A DNA stretch of 64,000 nt from contig JANVAS020000239.1 of NCBI GenBank assembly GCA_027563935.2, positions 434,001-498,000 on the forward strand, read 5' to 3'. The notes under the pieces were generated by a model, which saw only the letters and a list, made by a program, of their open reading frames with translations, made no database searches and had not been told where the DNA came from. A program made the position numbers and the translations under genes. Below, piece by piece: positions 11,592 through 23,066 of the stretch (positions are counted from its first letter, which is position 1; each line of letters starts with the position of its first letter). This stretch comes from Costus lasius. Lineage: Eukaryota > Streptophyta > Magnoliopsida > Zingiberales > Costaceae.

Positions 11592-13783
11592 TCAGGCTCA
11601 TCCAACTGTACTTGACTACTTTGTCCTTCCTCTGGATTCTCATCCAGCTGTATTTCTCTCCCACTGGCCTCTTGCAGAAGAAACTCCTTCTCAAGAAAAA
11701 TGGCCGTCCGAGCAACAAATACCTTGTTCTCTTTGGGATCGTAGAAATAATAACCCTTAGTTTCCTTAGGGTAACCGACAAAGATACATTTGTCAGATCT
11801 GCTCTCTAGTTTCCCAGAGGCGAGCTTTTTGACATAAGCCTCGCAGCCCCAGATCCTGATAAATGTCAAGCTCGGCTGTTTCCCATACCATAACTCATAT
11901 GGGGTCTTTGAAACTGCCTTGGATGGCACTCGGTTTAGTACCTTTGCAGCTGTTTCCAGTGCAAATCCCCAAAAGGAGTAAGGTAGAGTAGCCTGACTCA
12001 TCATAGAACGAACCATATCAAGTAACGTTCTATTTCTCCTCTCGGACACACCATTCCATTGCGGTGTTCCTGGCGGAGTGAGCTGTGAGATAATCCCACA
12101 TTCCTTCAGATAGTCAGTAAACTCATGACTTAGGTATTCTCCACCTCGATCAGAAAGAAGTGCCTTGATATTTCGGCCTAGCTGATTCTGTACTTCATTC
12201 TTGAACTCTTTGAACTTGTCAAAAGATTCACTTTTATGTCTCATTAAATAGACATACCCATATCTACTGAAATCATCAGTAAAGGTAATGAAGTATTGAT
12301 AGCCACCTCTGGCATGTTTACTAAATGGCCCACACACATCACTGTGTATAAGGTCAAGTAAACCTGAAGCCCTTTGACCTTTATTAGAAAAAGGAGACTT
12401 CGTCATTTTGCCTATTAAACAAGCTTTGCATGTATCAATCTCCTCATAGGAGAATGATCCCAGCAGTCCATGATCATGCAACCGCTTAATGCGCTTCTTG
12501 TTAATATGGCCTAAACGACTATGCCATAGCAAGGTGCTGTCATCAGCATATTTGGCTTTCTTATTATCAATGTTTTGTATAGAACATTCCATGTCCAACA
12601 TGAATAACCCATTGTTAATTGACCCAGTAGCATAAACAATATTATCTAAAGATAAAACACACTTTGAAATATTGTATTCAAAGGAAAACCCTTTCCTGAC
12701 AAGAGCAGGAATAGAGATAATATTCTTGGTAATGCTAGGAACAAAATAACAATTGTTTAATTCTAATACAAGTCCAGATGGTAATGAGATGTAATATTCT
12801 CCTACAGCAACAGCAGCAACCCGTGCCCCGTTTCCAACTCGTAGGTCCACCTCATGCTGTCCCACCTGTCTTCTTCTCTTGAGTTCCTGTACATTTGAAC
12901 AAATGTGAACTCCACATGCAGTGTCTAATACCCATGTTATTACAGAAGAAGAAAACATGACCTCAGTCACATAAATACCTAAGCCAGAAGCGATGCTTCC
13001 CTTCTTGTCTCCTTGGAGCGCTTTACAGTCCTTTTTCCAGTGACCCAGCTGGCCACAGTGGAAACATCTGTACTCCTTCGACCGCTTAACCTTCTGTTTC
13101 AGAGCCTTATTGTAGTTCTTGACTGGGGCTTTGCCCTTCTTCCCCTTCTTCTTGTTCCTTGAAGGAAACATTAAGACAGAGGTTGAAGGCTTTCCCTTCA
13201 GAGTCTCCTCAGTAGTCAAGAGCATATTCAGCAACTCTGCCGGAGTACAATCGATTTTGTTCATATTAAAGTTAATAATGAACGCATCGAAAGAAGGCGG
13301 TAGAGACTGCAGAATAATATCTACAGCAAGCTCCTGATTGATGGTGTGTCCCAGTTTCTCTAGAGCCTCCTTGTGCCCAATCATCTTGAGCACGTGAGCT
13401 CCCACTGGACTCCCTTCAGCCAGTTTGCTCTGAAAGAACAGCTTAGTCAAATTGTAGTGCTCAGTCCTCGCCTGTGCAGCATATAGCATCTTGAGGTTTG
13501 CTATAATTTCTATAGCAGACATATCCTCATGCTGACGCTGCAGCGGTGGCGTCATAGACGCTAGCATCAGGCAAGCGACATCAATGCTATCATTGACATG
13601 CTTTTCATAGGCTTCCCGAACCGCCCTTGCGGTGTTCGGAGCGGGTTGAGGCAGTATCGCCGTCTCGAGGACATACAGTTTCCTCTCTGCCTTAAGAACA
13701 ATCTTAAGGTGTCCGTACCAGTCTGAGAAGTTTGGCCCAGCAAACTTCTCCCTTTCCAGTAGGGATCGCACATTGAAGTTCAT
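11592..13783 (-). pseudogene. E1 copia polyprotein, gag-protease-integrase part
   Basis: Starts MNFNVRSLLEREKF at 13783. The order is gag capsid (about residues 1-235), basic linker, CCHC zinc knuckle CFHCGQLGHWKKDC, protease (WVLDTACG), pre-integrase HHCC (LWHSRLGHIN..C..C) and integrase with the DDE residues in SDVCGPF, SDRGGEY and NGVSERRNRT. It runs without a stop into the inserted LTR. Joined to 8198-9890 the frame is 1294 codons, the same length as in E2. Confidence 0.93.
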
Positions 13784-13877
13784 GGTGTTCGATGCTGCAG
13801 GTATCTACAACAATGCAAGAACAGCAAGGTCAGTATCATTGTTAAGAATCAATCAGGACTTAAGAATGATTATTTTT

Positions 13878-13943
13878 CTCACTATTTTATCTGACTGAAA
13901 AATCCATTAAAACAGTCCGAAAGAGTATCACTCTTTTAGTGAG
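13878..13943 (-). ncRNA. Three-way-junction-like leader fold (E1)
   Basis: On the minus strand: CTCACTA closing strand, hairpin AAAGAGT-GAT-ACTCTTT, hairpin GACTG..CAGTC, then TAGTGAG. All three stems pair perfectly. It ends about 95 nt before the gag start. Confidence 0.6.
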
Positions 13944-15311
13944 ATGGGATCCAGATTTCATACTTGGTCTCCGCGTCCCGCTCAGGCGAGATAAGATGCA
14001 CAGAGAGTACAAGCACTAATTTCTGGTAGGCTGTCACAGCCAATCGCCAACCCATTGCGATTCCCCTTCATCTGGGCAATCCAGCAGACTGTGCCAACTG
14101 AGTTGGTACAACACAGTCTCTGATCCCTCAGATGGCTGCCTCTATATAGCTAACATATGCCCCATATGTAGCCTACATGGTCAAGCGGACCTGACCTACT
14201 CCCTGGACCACCACGTGCTATGCTGAGCAACGAGAAGCGATAAATCCCTTCTCTGTAACACGCAGGTGTAATCCCGCACTGTCTGAAGATAGATGGACGT
14301 GCCCACTGAGTGGGTACAACACGGCTCCAACGATAGTCAGAACAGTGAGGTTTCGCGTCAGAAGGCTTTCGAGCTTGATATTTTAGCGTTGGATTTTAAC
14401 GGTCTTTTATCTTCTTACTATCAGGCAAATCCTATGGCTATAGCAGAAGATAAATAACTCATGCAATTCTAATTATTAAACAATAAATAGAAAGCATGCT
14501 GATCTTATGTGGTAAAAGCCCATTAAGCCTAAGTAAGACCTTAACCTAACTTAAGTCTTCACTTGCTTTTCTTCATGGGGCTTTTGCTTCTCATCTGGCC
14601 CAACCCGGGCCCAAGCGCCCACTGCAGCTCAGGTGCGCCCACCAGGGAAAATGCGCCTGTCCCAGAGTCGAACCCTGGACCTCCCACCTGGTCAGGCCAC
14701 TGCTGCATGCGCCTCTGCCAAGTGTGCTCTGTGCTCTTGTCTGATTAAATTACAAATTAATCTATCTAGACAAGATTGACTCGCAGGTCAATTACACTTT
14801 ATAAATTAAATAAAATGTGATGCGCAGATCACAATAAAAATTAATTTACAAAATTTAACCAGGCTCGCAGGCCCCAGCACAGCACACATTAATTAGGCGT
14901 CCCACATAAGATTAAATAAACAAGCATATGCTTACAATCAACATGTGATCCATTCTTGAAAATAAAATTTTTGAAAAACCCATTGGCATCAATTTTATTT
15001 TCCTTATGTGTCCTACTACCTTACAACGGTCCATTAATAGGGATCCACTCATCAGACCTAGTCAGATCCACTACCCTTGCATGCACCAAGTCCTAACTGA
15101 CTTGAGTCGACCCAGTGGTCAACTATGCATGCGCTAGGGCTGAACAATCTACATGAGTTTTGGCAAGCGGGTGTGACCCCGGGCCTAACTCATGCGTGTT
15201 CACTGGTTGTCTCAACCAGACCTCGCTACACGCCTGTGATGCAGTCGACCTATAGCCACCACATGCTTGCGCATAGGTGCCATCTGGTCGACCCATCTAG
15301 GCTGTCAGATG

Positions 15312-15323
15312 GTCTGATCAGAC
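15312..15323. promoter_or_regulatory. 12-nt perfect palindrome (E1 leader)
   Basis: GTCTGATCAGAC is fully self-complementary and lies about 283 nt from the primer site. Candidate RNA dimer-initiation site; see the matching finding. Confidence 0.55.
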
Positions 15324-15594
15324 TAGTTGGATCTTAACTAGAGATGACTTCAACCCTACTAACCCGTCTAAGGACTTATAGCAGGCGCCACTTAGATCTA
15401 AGGTGAGTCGCGCAAGTAAAGAAGTTTTTGAGAAAAACTAAATGGATGCGCCAACTAGATACATGCGCTAATGATAAAAATCATACATCATGTAGTTTTC
15501 TCATGAATAACTTTCGCATGTAGTTTAGATCTAAGGTGTTGCGCAAACATGGATCACTAAAGTTAAGCAATCATACAAACATGCATATAAACTT

Positions 15595-15606
15595 GCTCTG
15601 ATACCA
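15595..15606 (-). other. E1 primer-binding site
   Basis: gctctgatacca reads TGGTATCAGAGC on the minus strand, two bases from the 5' LTR: initiator tRNA-Met primer. Confidence 0.9.
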
Positions 15607-15608
15607 AT

Positions 15609-17294
15609 TGAAAGTCCCCTAACAAGGGGGAAGCGAAACCCTAATAGGCGCATATGAGGTTTACATGCAGCGGAAGGGGTTTCTAGGGATCGAATGCATG
15701 ATATATGATCAACTTTCTAAATTAACCGAAATAGAATGGTAGCGACTCATACCATGGCCATCGCTTAGATGGTGTCTAGGAAGAAGAGAGAACGATGGGG
15801 TTCTCCTCCAAAGCGCCACACACAAGATGATCGATGGCTTGCTCCTTGGACGCTCCTTGTGCTAGCAAGGTTCTCCAAGTGACCTTGTCGTGTGAGAAGG
15901 GATGAAGAAGATGAGATCCACACTTGGCGATTCTTCCTTGTCGTCAAAAACTTCTCCCACTAGAATGCTCCCAAGCAATCACACGAGAAGAGAGGGGCGA
16001 CAACAATAGGCGTGAAGAGGTGAGGCGTGGTCACGTATGTGATCATGCTTTCTAAAAATAGAAAGCCACTCCTCAACATGCGATCAAGGGTTTTTCCCAA
16101 TCGCATATTTCTCTTAACTTGAACCGTGCGCTCACATGATGAGCTGGTTCAATTTTGGTTTGGTTCAAAGACCAATTAACCCAAGCCATTAGTCCAGATC
16201 ACATTAAACCCTAAGGTTCTTGATCTGACCGTTGATCTCTTGATGCTCCTGATCTCACCGATCTAGCATCCATTCTCTCAATCGAAGCTTACCGATCTCA
16301 AGCCCTAATCAATCAAACATGATCAGACCATATCTCACTCACAATCAGAGATTAAATCCCTTTAAACTGAACCTAAACAATTCAGTCCACACGATCTGAC
16401 TTAAGTAAGCCATATCATCAAATTGTGCGACCCTGAGGGTTTCCTTTAAATGTCGGTAACGATAACTTACGTCATCACGATCAGTGAGGGGTATCTAGCA
16501 ACACATCACTGTCTCCCGATATAAAAGAAAGAGTCTTCCAAGACTACACCCAAACCACAGCACAAGTGTGAATCAAACTCACAAGGCATACATGATTCCT
16601 TTGCCACTGGATGTTCTTATTGGACAAGCCTGTCAAGCTTGTAACTCCAATATGATGAGCATGATTAGATCAGATGAACATAGTCACCTGTGTATGGCCA
16701 TACACTTTCTCAATCATCTCATCCAGGGGGCCCCCTTTTGAACATCACACTCCAATCAAGGAGATGGCAATCCTTTGTCTATCACTAGTGCCCTAACATG
16801 ACTCATGATCATCATCCAAGATAGTCTATAATCATTATGTTTCAAATGATATTGAACTACCTCAAAACAATGACAATCATCATTTAGAAACACAAGTGAT
16901 CTCAAGTCAGAGGACATGTGCCACTTGTTGCAATCAAGGATTATTCACATTGTGACAAGCAATTGAATATCCTAGTAGGGTCTGTCCAGTACATCCAATG
17001 TACCCATGAGTCTACATCTTATTTCATGCTCGAAGCATCCTATAAGATTAGAATACATATTAGTCTCAATCATATCAAGGCTGTCTCATGTTCACCAAGA
17101 TATCTCGACTAAGGACAAAAGTGCATGTCAGCCTAGCTGAACAGCTTTGAGACATTATTCAGAAGCACATGTATTGCAGCAGACAATGTAACAAACTGAA
17201 TAACAACTATTGCCTTTATAAACATAAGAGTTTATACATGATACTGTTACAATCCCAAGGCCTCAAACATTAGCCTTAAGGGCATACCCCAACA
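15609..17294 (-). repeat. E1 5' LTR
   Basis: 1686 bp, about 99.6% identical by eye to the E1 3' LTR. Differences seen include atggagg/atgagg, caacac/ccacac, aaacac/aatcac and ttacct/ttaact. Ends ccccaaca before the cggac duplication. Confidence 0.93.
16461..16511 (-). promoter_or_regulatory. LTR twin-hairpin motif (E1 5' LTR)
   Basis: Same two stems as in the E1 3' LTR: 18-nt-loop hairpin at 16482-16511 and GNRA (GTAA) hairpin at 16461-16476, minus strand. Confidence 0.65.
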
Positions 17295-17531
17295 CGGACG
17301 ACACGGGTTACAAATATTCCCTTCCACCATAGCCCTCTATTTCTGCCACCATCTCACGAACGAGCAACAAGCTGCGCTAGGTCTCAGGCTCCTTCCGCCC
17401 TACTCAGTTGCATCGTCTCTTCCAACATTGCCCAGCCTCCTCGCCGGCAACCTACTCCTTCCGGCGCTGATACTGTCGTCCCAATCTGCGTCGTCTGCTT
17501 GGTTCTTTTCAGAACCCGTGGACGACACAGG
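17295..17531 (+). repeat. N interior, middle part
   Basis: Continues N after E1. It repeats the block seen at 6254-6490 (caccatctcacgaacgagca; gcgctgatactgtc) and ends with another GGTTCTTTTCAGAACC palindrome at 17501-17516. No gene. The solo LTR at 17532 interrupts it. Confidence 0.7.
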
Positions 17532-19209
17532 TGTTGGGGTATGCCCTTAAGGCTAATGTTTGAGGCCTTGGGATTGTATTAGTATCATGTAATAAACTCT
17601 TATGTTTATAAGGGCATGGTTGTTATTCAGGTTGTTACCTTGTCTGCTGTAATAAGTGTACTACTGAATAATGTCTCAAAGCTGTTCAGCTAGGCTGACA
17701 TGCAATAATGTCCTTAGTCGATATATCTTGGTGAACATGAGACAGCCTTGATATGGTTAAGACTAATATGTGTTCTAATCTTATAGGATGCTTCGAGCAT
17801 GGAATAAGATGTAGACTCATGGGTACATTGGATGTACTGGACTGACCCTACTAGGATATTCAATTGCTTGTCACAATGTGAATAATCCTTGATTGTAACA
17901 AGTGGCACATTTCCTCTGACTTGAGATCACTTGTGTTTTCTAAATGATGATTGTCATTGTTTTGAGGTAGTTCAATATCATTTGAAACATAATGATTATA
18001 GACTATCTTGGATGGTGAGCTTGAGTCAGGTTAGGGCACTAGTGATAGATATAGGATTGCCGTCTCCTTGTTTAAGGAGTGTGATGTTCTAAAGGGGCCC
18101 CCCTGGATGAGATGATTGAGAAAGTGTATGGCCATACCCAGGTGACTCTGTTCATCTGATCTAATCATGCTCATCATATTGGAGTTACAAGCTTGACAGG
18201 CTTGTCCAATAAGAACATCCAGTGGCAAAGGAAACATGTATGCCTTGTGAAGTTGATTCACACTTGTGCTGTGGTTTGGGTGTAGTCTTGGAAGACTCTT
18301 TCCTTTATATCGGGAGACAGTGATGTGTTGCTAGATACCCCTCACTGATCGTGATAACGTGAGTTATCGTTACCGACATTTAAAGGAAACCCTCAGGGTC
18401 GCACAATTTGATGATATGACTTACTTAAGTCAGATCGTGTGGACTGAATTGTTCATGTTCAGTTTAAAGGGAATTAATCTCTGATTGTAAGCGAGATCTG
18501 GTCTGATCATGTTTGATTGATTAGGGCTTGAGATCGGTAAGCTTCGATCGAGAGAATGGATGCTAGATCGGTGAGATCAGGAGCATCAAAGAGATGAACG
18601 GTCAGATCTGGAGCCTTAGGGTTTAATTGAGATCTAGACCAAGTGGCTTGGGTTATTTGGCATTTGAACCGAATCAAATTAAACCAGCTCATGGATGAGC
18701 GCTTGGTTCAAATCTAGAACAAGTTGCGATTGGGGTAAAACTTCATGGTCGCATGAAGAGGTGGTTTATTATTTTTAGAAGCCACTTTCACACGCCTCAC
18801 GTCGCCACATTGCTCTCTCCTTTTCTTGTGCCCCGCCTCTTCCTCTCGTCAAGAGAGAACTCTCGTATGTGAGAAGGTGGACGAAAAGAAAGAAGGAGAC
18901 TCTCGCCAAGCAACTCTCCATCCCTTCCATTCGATCAAGGACGCCTTTGGAACCTTGCTAGCACAAGGAGCACCAAGGAAGTGAGTGCATTCTCATCTTG
19001 TGTGCGCATCCTCTGGAGAAGATCTCTTTTGGTCTTTGATTTCAAGACATCGTCCAAGCGATGGCAATGGTGAGAACTTTTCTTATCTATTCAAGTTTTG
19101 ATAGTTGATCGTATAATGCATGCTATCCGATTCTATGAAACCCTAGTATCCGCTGCCCATGTTTTTATTTGCGCCACTTTAGGGTTTCGCCCCCCTTATG
19201 CAACCTTCA
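17532..19209 (+). mobile_element. Copia-A solo LTR within N
   Basis: 1678 bp from TGTTGGGGTATG to ..ACCTTCA, with perfect duplication acagg at 17527-17531 and 19210-19214. No primer site follows, so it is a solo LTR. Confidence 0.93.
18318..18368 (+). promoter_or_regulatory. LTR twin-hairpin motif (solo LTR 17532)
   Basis: CAGTGA-18-nt loop-TCACTG at 18318-18347, then GATAAC-GTGA-GTTATC at 18353-18368. Confidence 0.65.
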
Positions 19210-19877
19210 ACAGGTTGCGTGATTCTCCTCGTCCACCTCAAAGAACTCCTGACCCCGCCGGCCGATCAACTTCCAACTGTGTCCACGCCATCTCCTCCAG
19301 CAGTCAATCCTGTGGTCAGAAGCATCCGATCATCTGACCCGTGGATCGTCGGAAATCGCAGATCTCGTCGACACGCTCATTCTGTGAAAATTTCCCTGTC
19401 CGGCACCCATCAACGAAGAACTCATGATCCGGTTGGCTGATGAAGCTTAAATTCCACATGCACCTCCTTCTCCGTTCAGAGAACCCGTGGCCGGAAGGAT
19501 CTTATAATCCGACCATGGGATCGCCGGAAGCGGAAGATTTTGTCGGCGCCCCTGTTTTGCTTCAACACACCCTGTTTCGCTGGGTTTGTCAGCTCCGACT
19601 ACTTTCGCCGCCTCACCACGCCAACCATCACCGATTCCTTTTCCTTCCTTCACCGAAAGGGAGCTCGCCATCTTCTCCCACGTCTGTCGCCAACGAATCC
19701 TGCCGCTCAGCCGCCAGCCACCGCCGCCGATTCACGCTTCGCTTCATGCATGCGTCACGCGCGGTTGAGACGCGTGGAAAAAAAAAAAAAAGCTGAGCAA
19801 AAAAAAAAAAAAAAAAAAATGCTTTGACTATTTTGACATGCAGGTTCCAATTTGTTTCACCAGGAGGTGAAAATTTT
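19210..19877 (+). other. N interior, right part
   Basis: GC-richer non-coding remainder of N, including a degenerate copy of the hairpin phrase (ccgttcagagaaccc near 19473) and A runs at 19779-19820. Overlapping frames of 60-118 codons have no recognisable domain, and I do not call them. Confidence 0.5.
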
Positions 19878-19891
19878 AAAGAGGAAAAATC
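19878..19891 (+). other. N polypurine tract
   Basis: aaagaggaaaaatc lies directly before the N 3' LTR. Confidence 0.65.
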
Positions 19892-20858
19892 TGATGTAGG
19901 AACATCTTTAAGAACTTAATTATGTTTATTTTCCTCTTATTTTGTTAGGACTAGCTTAGGATTATTTTCTTAAATCTGTTTTTATTTTCCTAGTTAATGT
20001 ATTAGGTTGCAATTAGTTTAGATTTTATTTCTCATGTTTGTTAGGATTAGCTAAGTAAAGTCAAGGATTACTATCACAACAACCAAGTCAACATCAAGCT
20101 TCAATGGACTAATTAAGTCAATTTCAGTCAACAAGCAACGTTGCATACAGATCAAGTTCAACGTCAAGTTGCCACCTCAATCCAAATCAATATTCAGCCT
20201 TCAAAAAAAGAAGCAGTCATGATTATATTGCAAAGGCCAGCCACCAATTTTGACCTTCAACTCGTGAAGGAACCAAATATTGGATTCCAATGTACAGCCG
20301 CAAGTTTTGACATTGCCAGCCAATGCATGCAGCCTCCACACATCAGCCAACGTCAATTTGGAGAGGAATCCAGCCAACCTCCGCACACCAGGTAAGAGCA
20401 ACAGCTTGCATACACGTGCAGCCATCAAGATAATCGACCACGTCTCAATTACAATCCAGCCCCGGATTTGAAAGTTCAAAAGTTATTTTCAACCAGCTGC
20501 AGACAACTTTCCAGCAAGACACGTCTTCCGCCTGCAAGCTTTCTCTTTACGCCATATCTGAAGCAAATCCTGCCACCAGCTACTTGACTCCAATATCTTT
20601 TATGTTCTCGATGCAAAATTTTACTTCATAGCCGTTTGCAGCTTGGCTATATTATGTAAAACATTCCAGGTTGAATAGGAGTTAAGAAGAATATTTTTGG
20701 AAAAAAAACCTTTGGGTTGTTCATCTTCCTCCTTGGGAGGTTAGGTTTAGGGTTATGTAGTTCTCCTCTTCCCCCTTAGCCTGCTAAGCTAAGGGTTTCT
20801 TCTCTTCTCCTCTCCTCTTCTCTTCTTCTTCTCTTCTCTAAACTTCCGTCCTGCGTCA
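19892..20858 (+). repeat. N 3' LTR
   Basis: 967 bp, essentially identical to 5045-6011, followed by the duplicated target ctagt. Confidence 0.92.
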
Positions 20859-20981
20859 CTAGTTCTTCCCTTCATATTCTAGATAACTTAATGTCCTTGT
20901 GTCTTATGATTCTGATTTGGATCTTAGATCTTGTGTTTTCTGTTCTATGGAGTCGAATCTGAAAATGCGTGATGATTATGA
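20859..20981 (+). repeat. G1 3' LTR, second piece
   Basis: Host sequence between N and E2: ctagt is the N duplication and tatga at 20977-20981 is the E2 duplication. No gene. Confidence 0.7.
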
Positions 20982-21753
20982 TGTTGGGGTATGCCCTTAA
21001 GGCTAATGTTTGAGGCCTTTGGGATTGTATCAGTATCATGTAATAAACTTTTGTGTTTATAAAGGCATGGTTATTATTCAGGTTGTTACCTTGTCTGCAG
21101 TAATAAGTGTACTACTGAATAATGTCTCAAAGCTGTTCAGCTAGGCTGACATGCTATAAAGTCCTTAGTCGAGATATCTTGGTGAACATGAGACAGCCTT
21201 GATATGATTGAGACTAATATGTGTTCTAATCTTATAGGATGCTTCGAGCATGGAATAAGATGTAGACTCATGGGTACATTGGATGTACTGGACAGACCCT
21301 ACTAGGATATTCCATTGCTTGTCACAATGTGAATAATCCTTGTTTGCATCAAGTGGCACATGTCCTTTGACTTGAGATCACTTGTATTTCTAAATGATGA
21401 ATGTCATTATTTTGAGGTAGTTCAATATCATTTGAGAGATAATGGTTATAGACTATCTTGGATAATGATCATGAGTCAGGTTCGGATACTAGTGATAGAT
21501 AAAGGATTGCCGTCTCCTTGTGGAAGGAGTGTGGTGTTCTAAAGGGGCCCCCCTTATATGAGATGATTGAGAAAGTGTATGGCCATACCCAGATGACTAT
21601 GTTCATCTGATCTAATCATGCTCATCATATTGGAGCTACAAGTTTGACACACTTGTCCAATAAGAACATCCAGTGGCAAAGGAAGCATGTATGCCTTGTG
21701 AAATGATTCACACTTGTGCTGTGGTTTGGGTGTAGTCTTGGAAGACTCTTTCC

Positions 21754-21760
21754 TTTATAT
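21754..21760 (+). promoter_or_regulatory. TATA-like box in Copia-A LTR
   Basis: TTTATAT follows the conserved agtcttggaagactctttcc block in the Copia-A LTRs (E3's 3' LTR reads ccattatat). A start about 30 bp downstream would fall within the twin-hairpin motif, so this motif may mark the U3/R boundary. Confidence 0.45.
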
Positions 21761-21767
21761 CGGGAGA

Positions 21768-21818
21768 CAGTGATGTGTTGCTAGATACCCCTCACTGATT
21801 GTGATAACGTGAGTTATC
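21768..21818 (+). promoter_or_regulatory. LTR twin-hairpin motif (E2 5' LTR)
   Basis: Hairpin 1 is CAGTGA (21768-21773), loop TGTGTTGCTAGATACCCC, TCACTG (21792-21797). Hairpin 2 is GATAAC (21803-21808), loop GTGA, GTTATC (21813-21818). Reference copy for the LTR structure described in the findings. Confidence 0.7.
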
Positions 21819-22726
21819 GTTACCGACATTTAAAGGAAACCCTTAGGGTCGCACAATTTGATGATATGGCTTACTTAAGTCAGATCGTGTGGACTGAATT
21901 GTTTTGGTTCAGTTTAAAGGGATTTAAACTCTGATTATAAGTGAGATCTGGTCTGATCATGTTTGATTGATTAGGGCTTGAGATCGGTAAGCTTCGATCG
22001 AGAGTGTTGATGTTAGATCGGAAAGATCAGGAACATCAAGAGGTGAATGGTCAGATCTAGAACCTTAGGGTTTATTTTGATCTGGACTAAAAGCTTGGGC
22101 TGATTTCGGTTTGGTCATTGAACCATACACTTGTGAACCGGCTCATGGTTGAGCGCTTGGTTCAATTAGAGTGAGATAAGCGTTTGGTTCACTTCATGTG
22201 AACGCTCAAACGCTTGAATGCTTAAATGCATAAACGTTTGCGCATGCTAATTTTGGAAAGTCCAAAAAGGTAACGCATGTTCGGTTGGCTAAGCGTTGGA
22301 TTCACTCTTTGCTCCTCTCTCTCTCGCTTGACGACATCTTGGTGTGGACGAGAAGAAGTCTTGGAGAGAAGCTCGGCAAGTCTAGAGATCAGCTCTCCTT
22401 CCCTTTCCATACGAAAAAGGCCCTTGAAGAACCTTGCTAGCACAAGGATCTCCAAGGAGTAAGCACATCACCTTGTGTGCGTCGACTAGGGAGAAGATCC
22501 CTTTCGGTCTTTGCTTCCAAGATACCATCCATATGATGGCAATGGTATGAATCTTGTCTCATGATTTCAATCTAATGAGTTGATCATATATATCATGCAA
22601 CCGATTCTTGATGCCCTAATTTCCGCCCATGCAAAAGTGTTCTACATGCATGTATTAGGGTTTTGCGCCCCCCTCTTGAAAGGGGTTTTATCCGCTTGCG
22701 CTCCCCCTTGAAGGGGACTCTTCAAT

Positions 22727-22737
22727 TGGTATCAGAG
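22727..22737 (+). other. E2 primer-binding site
   Basis: TGGTATCAGAG, two bases after the LTR; initiator tRNA-Met complement. Confidence 0.92.
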
Positions 22738-23066
22738 GGGGTTATGCATGAATCTTATGATTGCTTTAGTGATCCATGTTTGCGCCATTTTTGTAGATCT
22801 ATCATCACCATGAATACATGCTAGTCATTAGATGTTGGCGCATGATTGATATCACATGTTTGCGCTAATGGATAGATCTAATGTCAACATGCGAAACTAC
22901 ATGTTATTACTTGTATGATTCTTGGCGCATGTTTCTTGATGGCGCTTGTTGAATGTCTTTGTAAAATTCATTACATCTTGCGCGCCTCACTAGATCTAAG
23001 TGGCGCCTACTATAAACCCTTAGATGGGTTGATGGGGTTGAAGTCACCTCTAAGTTATATCCACTA

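Larger units (their letters stand above)
13784..15594 (-). other. E1 leader (primer site to gag)
   Basis: A 1.8-kb non-coding leader with the shared Copia-A signals on the minus strand: a 12-nt palindrome at 15312-15323, a tRNA-like A/B-box block near 14640-14710, two odd palindromes (CCCACTGAGTGGG, CCAACTGAGTTGG) and the three-way-junction-like fold at 13878-13943. Confidence 0.75.
6491..17294 (-). mobile_element. Copia-A element E1
   Basis: A complete element on the minus strand with LTRs 6491-8177 (3') and 15609-17294 (5') and a perfect target duplication cggac (6486-6490, 17295-17299). It lies inside N and contains solo LTR 9896-11591. Without that insertion it is about 9.1 kb. By eye the two LTRs differ at about seven places. 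The coding frame is fully open once the inserted LTR is discounted, making E1 the best-preserved complete coding unit here. Confidence 0.95.
5045..20858 (+). mobile_element. Non-autonomous LTR element N
   Basis: Two 967-bp LTRs, 5045-6011 and 19892-20858, begin TGATGTAGG and end CTGCGTCA. They are flanked by the perfect 5-bp duplication ctagt (5040-5044, 20859-20863). A tRNA-iMet primer site follows the left LTR and a purine tract precedes the right one. After removal of E1 and a solo LTR the interior is only about 1.4 kb and holds no gag or pol, so the element depends on proteins from elsewhere. I saw one base difference between the LTRs (near 5628: ttcgaaag against ttcaaaag). Confidence 0.9.
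20982..22724 (+). repeat. E2 5' LTR
   Basis: 1743 bp, TGTTGGGG..GGGGACTCTTCA. TATA-like TTTATAT at 21754-21760. A self-complementary AGTCTT-GG-AAGACT lies just upstream. Confidence 0.95.

Noticed and set aside
15595..15606. tRNA gene fragments at the TGGTATCAGAG sites
   Set aside because: Each lies directly beside an LTR end and matches only the tRNA 3' end; these are primer-binding sites.
19440..19827. Overlapping frames of 80-118 codons in the N interior
   Set aside because: Several frames overlap with proline/serine-rich content from GC-rich DNA and end in A runs; no recognisable domain.
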